Below, piece by piece: positions 1 through 8,352 of a stretch of DNA of 64,000 nucleotides (position 1 is its first letter; each line of letters starts with the position of its first letter). The translations under genes and the position numbers were made by a program. Below the pieces are notes generated by a model that did no database searches, had not been told where the DNA came from, and worked only from the letters and a program-made list of their open reading frames with translations. The DNA is from Leucaena leucocephala (Eukaryota; Streptophyta; Magnoliopsida; Fabales; Fabaceae), in NCBI GenBank assembly GCA_037074615.1, contig JAYWLJ010000073.1, positions 62,001-126,000 of the forward strand, written 5' to 3'.

Positions 1-479
1 ATGATCCGCAGTGAGTGAAGTGTGTATGGCATGAGTGGATAGGGCCAGATGATGTGAATGTGTAGAGGTGAGGAATGAGCGACTTCAGATCTGAGTTGGA
101 GTGAATGGCTGATGTGAACAGTGTGCGGTATATGAGCAGTACTCCCCATTTGAATTCTGTTGCAGCACATGTGTGATTCTCCCACTTGCTTCTATTAGTG
201 ACTCCTGGATCTAGCCCATCCTATACTATCACAAGTCATCAGCTCCTTCAGTCCAGCTGTCACCCTCCCTTGATTCATTCCGTTAGTGCATTGGCCTGTG
301 ATGAAAAATTCGAATACACAGATTATTTGTCCAATTAATCATTAAAATCGCATCAATTAATTCCCAACTATTCTAATTCCACTTCGTTGATTAACCGCTC
401 ATCATATTAGAAATGAGGACAAAATCAATAATAAAACCCTCTTTAAATACTCTAAAAATTAATACAAATGTGAGTTTAT

Positions 480-1044
480 CACGCGACGGTGTCCCAGTAA
501 TCCTCCCCCGTGTGCCTCTCTACGAGCAATCCCCTCAAAGAGCATTGAGGTGCACGCGATCTGTTTTCTTTAAACAAGTAGCCATCAATTCTATAACACT
601 TGTCAAATGCTTCCTGTTCACAGGCAAGGAACGTTTAACCAAAATCAGCATCACTCGCAACAACTTGATATATTCAAGACAGAGCAATCTGGTATTTATT
701 CAGAGAAGTAAGATGAGTGTATTTTCCCTACCGTTCTTGCATTTGATGGCATATGGAAATGCAGTAAATTCCAGCCGCCTCGCATGTCTTTTGTTCAGTT
801 CACCTTGACCATTTATGTGCTTCAAGGATTGACGACAAGTGTGAATCATAAATTGGATAGGCCAGAGGTAATGTTCTCAATTCTTCGGTGCTCTGTCGAG
901 TGCACAAAGCTCCTTGTCGTATGTTGGATGTTTCAAAGCTGCTCCATTTAGCTTCTTGCTAAAATAAGCAATTAGCTTTCCTTCCTGCGTTAAAACAACT
1001 CCTATTCCAACTCCAGATGCAGCATCACATTCAATTTCAGCTCC
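480..1044 (-). pseudogene. Ty3/gypsy RNase H-integrase fossil inside monomer 1
   Basis: Read on the minus strand from 1044 downward, this is a decayed chromoviral polyprotein segment. In order it shows ECDAASGVGIG (RNase H start, with catalytic Asp), AYFSKKLNGAAL, PTYDKEL (second acidic residue), EHYLWP, SLKHINGQ, LNKRHAR, FPYAIK, then after frame changes INTRLL, CEQEAFDK, DGYLFKENR and, in a further frame, REAHGGGL from the integrase N-terminal zinc-binding region. The order and spacing match the RNase H to integrase stretch of CRM-like elements. Breaks: a TGA replaces the Trp expected before EHYLWP; the Asp expected in the IHTD-like motif is Cys; at least two frame changes and a further stop follow. 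The stretch 390-480 may be an even more decayed continuation. It cannot encode a working enzyme. Confidence 0.9.
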
Positions 1045-1589
1045 AGATGCTGGCGTCCAGTGATCTAGCGGGTGGAATGGGATAGAAGCTGTGAAGTGTC
1101 TGAAGGATGAATGATCCGCAGTGAGTGAAGTGTGTATGGCATGAGTGGATAGGGCCAGATGATGTGAATGTGTAGAGGTGAGGAATGAGCGACTTCAGAT
1201 CTGAGTTGGAGTGAATGGCTGATGTGAACAGTGTGCGGTATATGAGCAGTACTCCCCATTTGAATTCTGTTGCAGCACATGTGTGATTCTCCCACTTGCT
1301 TCTATTAGTGACTCCTGGATCTAGCCCATCCTATACTATCACAAGTCATCAGCTCCTTCAGTCCAGCTGTCACCCTCCCTTGATTCATTCCGTTAGTGCA
1401 TTGGCCTGTGATGAAAAATTCGAATACACAGATTATTTGTCCAATTAATCATTAAAATCGCATCAATTAATTCCCAACTATTCTAATTCCACTTCGTTGA
1501 TTAACTGCTCATCATATTAGAAATGAGGACAAAATCAATAATAAAACCCTCTTTAAATACTCTAAAAATTAATACAAATGTGAGTTTAT

Positions 1590-2154
1590 CACGCGACGGT
1601 GTCCCAGTAATCCTCCCCCGTGTGCCTCTCTACGAGCAATCCCCTCAAAGAGCATTGAGGTGCACGCGATCTGTTTTCTTTAAACAAGTAGCCATCAATT
1701 CTATAACACTTGTCAAATGCTTCCTGTTCACAGGCAAGGAACGTTTAACCAAAATCAGCATCACTCGCAACAACTTGATATATTCAAGACAGAGCAATCT
1801 GGTATTTATTCAGAGAAGTAAGATGAGTGTATTTTCCCTACCGTTCTTGCATTTGATGGCATATGGAAATGCAGTAAATTCCAGCCGCCTCGCATGTCTT
1901 TTGTTCAGTTCACCTTGACCATTTATGTGCTTCAAGGATTGACGACTAGTGTGAATCATAAATTGGATAGGCCAGAGGTAATGTTCTCAATTCTTCGGTG
2001 CTCTGTCGAGTGCACAAAGCTCCTTGTCGTATGTTGGATGTTTCAAAGCTGCTCCATTTAGCTTCTTGCTAAAATAAGCAATTAGCTTTCCTTCCTGCGT
2101 TAAAACAACTCCTATTCCAACTCCAGATGCAGCATCACATTCAATTTCAGCTCC
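1590..2154 (-). pseudogene. RNase H-integrase fossil, monomer 2
   Basis: Same minus-strand fragment as in monomer 1, with the same TGA for Trp and the same frame breaks. The lost Asp position reads Ser here (IHTSRQ). Copies 1 and 2 both read HPTYDKEL, where copy 3 reads YPTYDKEL, the form usual in the family. Confidence 0.88.
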
Positions 2155-2699
2155 AGATGCTGGCGTCCAGTGATCTAGCGGGTGGAATGGGATAGAAGCT
2201 GTGAAGTGTCTGAAGGATGAATGATCCGCAGTGAGTGAAGTGTGTATGGCATGAGTGGATAGGGCCAGATGATGTGAATGTGTAGAGGTGAGGAATGAGC
2301 GACTTCAGATCTGAGTTGGAGTGAATGGCTGATGTGAACAGTGTGCGGTATATGAGCAGTACTCCCCATTTGAATTCTGTTGCAGCACATGTGTGATTCT
2401 CCCACTTGCTTCTATTAGTGACTCCTGGATCTAGCCCATCCTATACTATCACAAGTCATCAGCTCCTTCAGTCCAGCTGTCACCCTCCCTTGATTCATTC
2501 CGTTAGTGCATTGGCCTGTGATGAAAAATTCGAATACACAGATTATTTGTCCAATTAATCATTAAAATCGCATCAATTAATTCCCAACTATTCTAATTCC
2601 ACTTCGTTGATTAACTGCTCATCATATTAGAAATGAGGACAAAATCAATAATAAAACCCTCTTTAAATACTCTAAAAATTAATACAAATGTGAGTTTAT

Positions 2700-3264
2700 C
2701 ACGCGACGGTGTCCCAGTAATCCTCCCCCGTGTGCCTCTCTACGAGCAATCCCCTCAAAGAGCATTGAGGTGCACGCGATCTGTTTTCTTTAAACAAGTA
2801 GCCATCAATTCTATAACACTTGTCAAATGCTTCCTGTTCACAGGCAAGGAACGTTTAACCAAAATCAGCATCACTCGCAACAACTTGATATATTCAAGAC
2901 AGAGCAATCTGGTATTTATTCAGAGAAGTAAGATGAGTGTATTTTCCCTACCGTTCTTGCATTTGATGGCATATGGAAATGCAGTAAATTCCAGCCGCCT
3001 CGCATGTCTTTTGTTCAGTTCACCTTGACCATTTATGTGCTTCAAGGATTGACGATAAGTGTGAATCATAAATTGGATAGGCCAGAGGTAATGTTCTCAA
3101 TTCTTCGGTGCTCTTTCGAGTGCACAAAGCTCCTTGTCGTATGTTGGATATTTCAAAGCTGCTCCATTTAGCTTCTTGCTAAAATAAGCAATTAGCTTTC
3201 CTTCCTGCGTTAAAACAACTCCTATTCCAACTCCAGATGCAGCATCACATTCAATTTCAGCTCC
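2700..3264 (-). pseudogene. RNase H-integrase fossil, monomer 3
   Basis: Same fragment. The lost catalytic Asp position reads Tyr, and the Tyr before PTYDKEL is present. Shared allele changes tie this copy to the copies beyond the retrotransposon rather than to copies 1 and 2. Confidence 0.88.
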
Positions 3265-3456
3265 AGATGTTGGCGTCCAGTGATCTAGCGGGTGGAATGG
3301 GATAGAAGCTGTGAAGTGTCTGAAGGATGAATGATCCGCAGTGAGTGAAGTATGTATGGCATGAGTGGATAGGGCCAGATGATGTGAATGTGTAGAGGTG
3401 AGGAATGAGCGACTTCAGATCTGAGTTGGAGTGAATGGCTGATGTGAACAATGTGC

Positions 3457-3461
3457 GGTAT
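3457..3461 (+). repeat. Target-site duplication, left (GGTAT)
   Basis: GGTAT precedes the 5' LTR and is repeated directly after the 3' LTR at 8599-8603. In uninterrupted monomers the site occurs once, as GCGGTATATGAG. A 5-bp duplication is usual for Ty3/gypsy integrases. Confidence 0.97.
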
Positions 3462-3473
3462 TGATAGAGGAGC

Positions 3474-3899
3474 ATGGCAGGATCAAGCATCAAAGGAAGA
3501 TCAAAACACAGAGCATGGGTCCAAGCTAAAAGATGGAAGTCCAATACTCTAAAAGACCTATTACAAGGCATTGCAGGCCCAATGACGAGAGCAAAGACCA
3601 AATCTATGAAAGAGGCGTTGAATTATTTGATAAAAGATCTTAAAGAGTTAGAACCTATTTATTTGGAAGAAGCATCCCTCAATCAGCCCATCAAGGGTCC
3701 AAACATGGTGATTACATTGCTAGAAGCAAAACAAGATGATGCACAAGGCCCATGTGCAGTCCAGATTAAAGAATTCACTCAAAATACATGTGACAAGCAT
3801 GTGCCTTGGAGGAGGAGCATAAGTGACGTCCAAGAATATTCAAGAAGCATCAAGAAGGCGTCTTTATGTATTATTTATGGTTTAATTTCGTTTTTTTAA
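3474..3899 (+). pseudogene. 5' LTR copy of the polyprotein tail (CR motif)
   Basis: This is the U3 part of the 5' LTR, homologous to the last 145 or so codons of the polyprotein. It contains GPMTRAKTKSMKEAL and ends at the same TAA. It has no upstream gag-pol and lacks one base found in the 3' LTR, so its first few residues are out of frame with the polyprotein. It is a by-product of the coding region overlapping the LTR, not a separate gene. Confidence 0.85.
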
Positions 3900-4129
3900 A
3901 GTTTCCATTTTTATTTGCATTAAATAAGGCCTTTTGGTCAAAGATTCCATCAGAATATTTTAGGTTAGATTCCTAATTTTAGGTAGCAGCCTTTTTCTCC
4001 AAGAAAAGGTAACTTTCCTATTTTCTTTAGCCTTAATTGGTGCCAACCAAGATAGTCAATCATCATTAAGGCACATTTATGGCATTTATGACGTAGGGTT
4101 TTTTTATTCTAGATTGTTCTTTTGCTGCC

Positions 4130-4138
4130 TATATAAGG
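4130..4138 (+). promoter_or_regulatory. TATA-like box of the 5' LTR promoter
   Basis: TATATAAGG, in the second half of the LTR, is the best candidate core promoter for the element's RNA; transcription would then start some 25-35 bp downstream. No start-site data are available from sequence alone. Confidence 0.6.
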
Positions 4139-4386
4139 CTACGTTTTTTGTAATTGAAACAGATTTGAATGAATGAATTTTAGAGAATTTTACTTCTCTT
4201 GAGTGAGCTTTGCTTGCCGCCTCATATTCTCGTGAGAATACTCGACTGTATCAAGGGATGATCATCCTTGTGGTGTCTCCATGGCTAGGGTTGTAAGAGA
4301 CAGGTTCTCTTAAGGTCCTACCTTCGATCGTTCGTCTAGTTTCCTAACTTGTCTCTAGCCGTTCTGTATTCGTACCTTATATCATT

Positions 4387-4398
4387 TGGTATCAAAGC
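4387..4398 (+). other. Primer-binding site, initiator tRNA-Met
   Basis: TGGTATCAAAGC lies two bases after the 5' LTR. It matches the usual plant initiator tRNA-Met site TGGTATCAGAGC at 11 of 12 positions. This is where minus-strand reverse transcription would be primed. Confidence 0.92.
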
Positions 4399-5287
4399 TA
4401 AGGTTTGCTAGAATTCAAGTTCTATCCTTTTATATATTATTTTTGTTTTCTTGTTTCATCTTCTTAATTCTATCATTTGTCCTTCGTCCCTTGCTTCCAT
4501 CAATTTGGTTTTTCCCCTTTCCACCTCCCATTTGTGTTTTTTTGTGACTTTCTACGTTCCTTTGAGCAAAAAAAAAAGGCTCAGAAAAAAAAAAGCTCCG
4601 AAAAAAAAAGCAAAAAAAAAATCCGAAAATTAAAAAAAAAACGAAGAAAAAAAAGGAGGAGCTGTAGATTTGAGAATTACAATGTTAAAGATGAGTTTCC
4701 TGAAATTGAGAAGAGCTTCCATTACAAGTCACAACTAGTTTCCTAAATCATTAAACTTGGGTGGTAACAGTTCTTATTTCCTCTCTTTGCATATTTCCTA
4801 ATTTTCGTATTGCTTAATTTGAATTTCTTTCCTTTTTCCTTCAAGTTTCCTATTTGCTTCCTTCCTTCCATATCTCACCTTCCTAACTTGATTTACTTTT
4901 CTTGCAAGGTACTCAATTTCCTAAATTATTTTCGAGGTAGCACCTTTCCTAAATATTTTCTTCCTTTTTTTCCCTTTCTTTTCTAACTCATAGCTTTCCA
5001 TATTCTCCTTTCTTATCTCTTATATTTTTCTGGTCTTGCAATTCTGGTTATGGAGATTACCATTTATTAACATTGTCTCTCGATTTTGTTGAGTTTCAAT
5101 CAAGAATATTATAGGAGGCAAGTTTGAGTGGTAAAAGGCGAGAGTGTTATTACATCAATTTAAAAGCCGAATTTGAGTTAAATACGAGTGACACTACAAT
5201 TTCTTGAGTGAAACACGTGAGTAGAGTGGTAAGGTCCCTTCTTACTATTTCATTTCTCTTTGATCACACTAACGTTTCAGTTTGAAG
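4399..5287 (+). other. Untranslated leader of the retrotransposon
   Basis: An 889-bp stretch between the primer-binding site and the gag start. It is T-rich with many TTCC/CTTT runs, and has a strongly A-rich block at about 4567-4660. Short lysine-rich ORFs across the A-rich block are low-complexity artefacts. I see no further gene. The region would carry the packaging and dimerisation signals, but I cannot locate them. Confidence 0.8.
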
Positions 5288-8113
5288 ATGAGTGACAGAG
5301 AAACCCCTATGGAAGAATTCAACACAGATCCTAAGCTATTCATGAGAGCCATGAGAGATGAATTTCTCAAACTCAAGTTGGAGCTAGCGGAGCTAAAAGC
5401 ATCCAAAACAAGTAGTGGTGATGAGGAGGTGATTAGATCTGGTTCTTCATCCTCAAAGAATAGGACCAGACCTGAAAAACGTGATTTTGACACCTATGAC
5501 CCAAAGATCAAGTACCCTACCTTCAAGGGTAATATAAATCCAGATGCATACCTTGATTGGGAGATGAAGTTTGAGCAAATCTTCAGAATGAATGACTGGC
5601 CAGAAGAAAAGAAGGTAAAAATTGCTTCATATCAATTTTCTGACTATGCTATTATTTGGTGGGAAGATTTACAGCTTAAAAGGCGTCTTAAGGGCAAAGG
5701 ACCACCTCATACATGGTCAAAGCTAAAGAAACTCATGCGCAACAAGTATGTCCCTAGTTACTACTACCGAGAGCTAAATAGAAAGTTACGACTGTTTGGC
5801 CAAGGCTCTATGACTGTTGATGAATATGTGCATGAACTTGACCTTCTTAAAATGCGAGCTGGAGTACAAGAAGGAGAAGAAGCAAGCATGACCAGAATCA
5901 TTGATGGGTTAAGGCCTGAAATTAGAGACAAAGTTGAGATGTACACTTTTGTTGATAAAGAAGAGCTAGTGCATAAAGCCATCAAAGTTGAGAAGCGGTA
6001 TAAAGAAAAACACTCCAAATCCTCATCTCATGGTTGGAGGGACTCTAGATCAGCATCGAAGTGGAAGGATTCTAAGGCTAAAGATGTTGCAAAATTCATA
6101 CCACAAGCCAAGGAGGAATCCAAGCCCAAGAGTGAGTGGAGAACTTCTTCTACTGGTAGTACCTCTTCCCTGCAATGTTTTAGATGTCATGGAAAAGGGC
6201 ATATTGCTTCCCAATGTCCCAATAAGACAGCCATGATCCTCAAAGATAATGGCGAGTATGACAGTGTGCATTCTAGCGATAAAAGTGATGATGACATGCC
6301 TTCTTTGGTGACTGATTCTGAATTGGAGATTGATGAAGCTGACCCTGTTAAGGGAGAAGCATTAGTGGCTAGAAGAGCCCTAAACATGCAACCAAAGGAA
6401 GATAAAGAGCCAGAGCAGCAAGAGCTCATCTTCCACACTAGGTGCTTCATAAAGAATAAGGTATGTAGCATGGTTATTGATAGTGGTAGTGTTACCAATG
6501 TTGCTAGTACCTTACTTGTTGAAAAGTTGGATTTACCTACTATGAAGCATCCTAAGCCTTATAAATTGCAATGGTTGAATGATAGTGCTGAAGCTAAGGT
6601 CACTAAGCAAGTTTTGGTTTCTTTCTCTATTGGCAACTACCATGCTGAAGTTTTATGTGATGTAGTCCCAATGCTTGCTGGACATCTTTTGCTTGGAAGA
6701 CCATGGCAGTTTGATAGTAGAGCTCACCATGATGGTTACAAAAATTCTTATTCTGTACCTTTCAATGGAAAAATCATTGCATTGAAGCCTCTTAAGCCTA
6801 AGGAAGCTTATGATGACCAAGTGAGGATTGAGAAAGAAAGTAAAAAAATGAGTGGGTGGAGTGAAAAAGAGAGAGTACAAAAAAAGGAAAAGAGAAGGAA
6901 TGAATATGAGAAAAATGAACAAAAGAAAGAGAGTCTATTTGTTGGAAAAAGCGAGGTTAAGAGAGCATTATTGAGTGAGCGAGTCTTGGTGCTCGTGTGC
7001 AAGGATGCTTATTTTTCTACTAACCAACTTAACCCCTCTTTGCCTTCTAGTGTTGTGGCTTTATTGCGGGAATTTGGTGACCTATTCCCTGATGAAGTAA
7101 CTGAGGTCATCAATAGAACACTCACTACCTTGTTACGTGCAATAATTCAAAAGACCTTGAAGAATTGGGTCAATTGCTTGCCTCATATTGAATTTGCATA
7201 TAACAGGGCGATTCACTCTTCCACTTCTTTCTCTCCATTTGAGATTGTTTATGGCTTTAATCCTCTATCTCCTTTAGATATTCTGCCTTTGCCTTCTAGT
7301 GAACGAGTTAACCTTGATGGCAAGAAAAAGGCTGAGTTTGTGCAGGAATTACATGCTAAGGTGAGGGCCAACATCGAGAGAAAGAATGAGCAATATACAA
7401 AGCAAGCTAACAAAGGTCATCGGAAAGTTGTCTTTGAGCCTGGAGACTGGGTTTGGGTACACTTGCGAAAGGAGAGGTTTCCAGAACAACGAAAGTCTAA
7501 GTTACAGCCAAGAGGAGATGGCCCTTTCCAAGTCCTGGAGCGAATCAATGATAATGCTTATAAAATAGATTTGCCTAGCTCCTATGGTAATGTAAGTGCT
7601 ACATTTAATGTGACTGATTTATCTCTCTTTGATGTTGTAGATTCGAGGACGAATCCTTTTGAGCAGGGAGGGAATGATAGAGGAGCATGGCAGGATCAAG
7701 CATCAAAGGAAGATCAAAACACAGAGCATGGAGTCCAAGCTAAAAGATGGAAGTCCAATACTCTAAAAGACCTATTACAAGGCATTGCAGGCCCAATGAC
7801 GAGAGCAAAGACCAAATCTATAAAAGAGGCGTTGAATTATTTGATAAAAGATCTTAAAGAGTTAGAACCTATTTATTTGGAAGAAGCATCCCTCAATCAG
7901 CCCATCAAGGGTCCAAACATGGTGATTACATTGCTAGAAGCCAAACAAGATGATGCACAAGGCCCATGTGCAGTCCAGATTAAAGAATTCACTCAAAATA
8001 CATGTGACAAGCATGTGCCTTGGAGGAGGAGCATAAGTGACGTCCAAGAATATTCAAGAAGCATCAAGAAGGCGTCTTTATGTATTATTTATGGTTTAAT
8101 TTCGTTTTTTTAA
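5288..8113 (+). CDS. CRM-type Gag-protease-(deleted)-integrase polyprotein, 941 aa, internally deleted
   Basis: One open frame. The start is the ATG at 5288 (MSDRETPMEEF); the two codons before it begin with TTG and are not a credible start. Domains: Gag about residues 70-220 (YDPKIKYPTFKG, IIWWEDL); CX2CX4HX4C zinc knuckle at C297, C300, H305, C310; aspartic protease with DSG at 398-400 and LLLGRPWQFD near 470; Lys/Glu-rich linker about 515-550; the first residues of the reverse transcriptase region (LLREFGDLFPDEV) ending at 604. The next residue is already inside integrase (TEVINRTL, with E606 the likely third residue of the DDE triad), followed by HIEFAYNRAIHSSTSFSP, GDWVWVHLRKERF, the GPF region and a CR motif near 835-861. 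Reverse transcriptase, RNase H and the first two integrase acidic residues are absent. The final 145 or so codons lie in the 3' LTR. Such a product could at most supply Gag and protease. Confidence 0.9.
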   Translation: MSDRETPMEEFNTDPKLFMRAMRDEFLKLKLELAELKASKTSSGDEEVIRSGSSSSKNRTRPEKRDFDTYDPKIKYPTFKGNINPDAYLDWEMKFEQIFRMNDWPEEKKVKIASYQFSDYAIIWWEDLQLKRRLKGKGPPHTWSKLKKLMRNKYVPSYYYRELNRKLRLFGQGSMTVDEYVHELDLLKMRAGVQEGEEASMTRIIDGLRPEIRDKVEMYTFVDKEELVHKAIKVEKRYKEKHSKSSSHGWRDSRSASKWKDSKAKDVAKFIPQAKEESKPKSEWRTSSTGSTSSLQCFRCHGKGHIASQCPNKTAMILKDNGEYDSVHSSDKSDDDMPSLVTDSELEIDEADPVKGEALVARRALNMQPKEDKEPEQQELIFHTRCFIKNKVCSMVIDSGSVTNVASTLLVEKLDLPTMKHPKPYKLQWLNDSAEAKVTKQVLVSFSIGNYHAEVLCDVVPMLAGHLLLGRPWQFDSRAHHDGYKNSYSVPFNGKIIALKPLKPKEAYDDQVRIEKESKKMSGWSEKERVQKKEKRRNEYEKNEQKKESLFVGKSEVKRALLSERVLVLVCKDAYFSTNQLNPSLPSSVVALLREFGDLFPDEVTEVINRTLTTLLRAIIQKTLKNWVNCLPHIEFAYNRAIHSSTSFSPFEIVYGFNPLSPLDILPLPSSERVNLDGKKKAEFVQELHAKVRANIERKNEQYTKQANKGHRKVVFEPGDWVWVHLRKERFPEQRKSKLQPRGDGPFQVLERINDNAYKIDLPSSYGNVSATFNVTDLSLFDVVDSRTNPFEQGGNDRGAWQDQASKEDQNTEHGVQAKRWKSNTLKDLLQGIAGPMTRAKTKSIKEALNYLIKDLKELEPIYLEEASLNQPIKGPNMVITLLEAKQDDAQGPCAVQIKEFTQNTCDKHVPWRRSISDVQEYSRSIKKASLCIIYGLISFF
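5495..5942 (+). other. Gag capsid-type domain
   Basis: About residues 70-218 of the polyprotein. The region shows the pattern of plant Ty3/gypsy Gag: WEMKFEQIFRMNDWPEEKK, FSDYAIIWWEDL, then a helical stretch ending DGLRPEIRDKVE. It is uninterrupted and looks full length, so particle-forming capacity may be kept. Confidence 0.85.
6176..6217 (+). other. Gag zinc knuckle (CCHC)
   Basis: CFRCHGKGHIASQC fits CX2CX4HX4C exactly, with all four ligands present. It is the nucleocapsid RNA-binding motif and lies after a basic Ser/Lys-rich linker. Confidence 0.95.
6434..6715 (+). other. Aspartic protease domain
   Basis: About residues 383-476. The active-site triad reads DSG (codons 6479-6487) within MVIDSGSVTNVAS, and the later conserved block is GHLLLGRPWQFD. 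Both hallmark regions are intact, so polyprotein cleavage may still be possible. Confidence 0.87.
7097..7102 (+). other. In-frame deletion junction, protease/RT start to integrase
   Basis: Codons up to 7099 end in FPDEV, the start of the reverse transcriptase region. From 7100 the frame continues as TEVINRTL, which belongs to the integrase core next to the third catalytic residue. Everything normally between them, in my estimate around 2 kb or more, is absent and the frame is kept. The breakpoint may be uncertain by a few bases if there was microhomology. Confidence 0.88.
7100..7664 (+). other. Integrase remnant: end of core plus C-terminal domain
   Basis: Residues 605 to about 793. It begins at the likely catalytic Glu (TEV) and continues through HIEFAYNR, PFEIVYGFNPLSPLD, GDWVWVHLRKERF and the GPF-type fold (RGDGPFQVLERINDNAYKI). 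The N-terminal HHCC finger and the two upstream catalytic Asp residues are missing, so no strand-transfer activity is expected. Confidence 0.85.
7665..7674 (+). other. Polypurine tract
   Basis: AGGGAGGGAA immediately precedes the TG of the 3' LTR. It would prime plus-strand synthesis. It lies inside the coding frame (EQGGND), as fits an element whose ORF crosses into the LTR. Confidence 0.9.
7745..7870 (+). other. CR-like motif of the integrase tail
   Basis: About residues 820-861, including GPMTRAKTKSIKEAL and a following helix-like stretch. In CRM-clade elements the region after integrase holds the CR motif in place of a standard chromodomain and is linked to insertion into centromeric chromatin. 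I identify it by its pattern and position; targeting by this copy is not shown. Confidence 0.72.
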
Positions 8114-8343
8114 AGTTTCCATTTTTATTTGCATTAAATAAGGCCTTTTGGTCAAAGATTCCATCAGAATATTTTAGGTTAGATTCCTAATTTTAGGTAG
8201 CAGCCTTTTTCTCCAAGAAAAGGTAACTTTCCTATTTTCTTTAGCCTTAATTGGTGCCAACCAAGATAGTCAATCATCATTAAGGCACATTTATGGCATT
8301 TATGACGTAGGGTTTTTTTATTCTAGATTGTTCTTTTGCTGCC

Positions 8344-8352
8344 TATATAAGG
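8344..8352 (+). promoter_or_regulatory. TATA-like box of the 3' LTR
   Basis: TATATAAGG, equivalent to 4130-4138. If active, it would drive RNA outward into the type I satellite copies to the right. Confidence 0.5.

Larger units (their letters stand above)
1..3461. repeat. Type I satellite array, left segment (1110-bp monomer)
   Basis: Three complete head-to-tail monomers start at 1, 1111 and 2221. A fourth starts at 3331 and is cut at 3461 by a retrotransposon. The period is exactly 1110 bp, measured from the recurring word ATGATCCGCAGTGAGTGAAG. Copies differ by scattered substitutions only. Monomer anatomy, using copy 1: 1-262 unrecognised; 263-271 a pyrimidine run (purine on the minus strand); about 300-410 AT-rich; 480-1044 a minus-strand RNase H/integrase fossil; 1045-1110 unrecognised. 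Each copy has one EcoRI site (152-157 in copy 1). Small ORFs recur in each copy but are antisense to or outside the fossil and show no sign of being genes. Confidence 0.97.
3462..4384 (+). repeat. 5' LTR (923 bp)
   Basis: Starts TGATAGAGG and ends TTATATCA. Against the 3' LTR it has four substitutions (3608, 3728, 4246, 4365) and lacks one base relative to 7732, about 99.5% identity. The missing base shifts the CR-motif reading frame, so an ORF here starts at 3474 in one frame and rejoins the polyprotein frame to its stop at 3899. It holds a TATA-like box at 4130-4138. The low divergence indicates a recent insertion. Confidence 0.96.

Noticed and set aside
383..402. CENP-B box-like word CTTCGTTGATTAACCGC
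   Set aside because: Only the first part (TTCGTTG) agrees with the mammalian box; the essential A and the CGGG core do not align, and plants are not known to use that box.
413..808. Plus-strand 131-codon ORF repeated in type I copies (84- and 77-codon pieces in type II)
   Set aside because: It is antisense to the RNase H-integrase fossil, shortens with single-base indels, has no recognisable domain, and recurs only because the monomer is tandemly repeated.
1065..1295. Minus-strand 76-codon ORF (starts MGESHMCCNRIQ) in every monomer
   Set aside because: It lies in the unrecognised half of the monomer, matches no family I know, and shows no conservation beyond what the array's overall identity explains.
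3257..3601. Minus-strand 114-codon ORF spanning the insertion boundary
   Set aside because: It crosses the satellite/LTR junction, so it is a chance fusion of two unrelated sequences.
4451..4746. Lysine-rich ORFs in the retrotransposon leader
   Set aside because: Low-complexity translation of an A-rich tract, with two overlapping frames and no domain.
5282..5287. TTG start six bases before the gag ATG
   Set aside because: Plant translation starts at ATG; the first ATG in frame is at 5288.
6187..7002. Minus-strand ORFs opposite gag-pol
   Set aside because: Shadow frames of the polyprotein, which explains the region fully on the plus strand.
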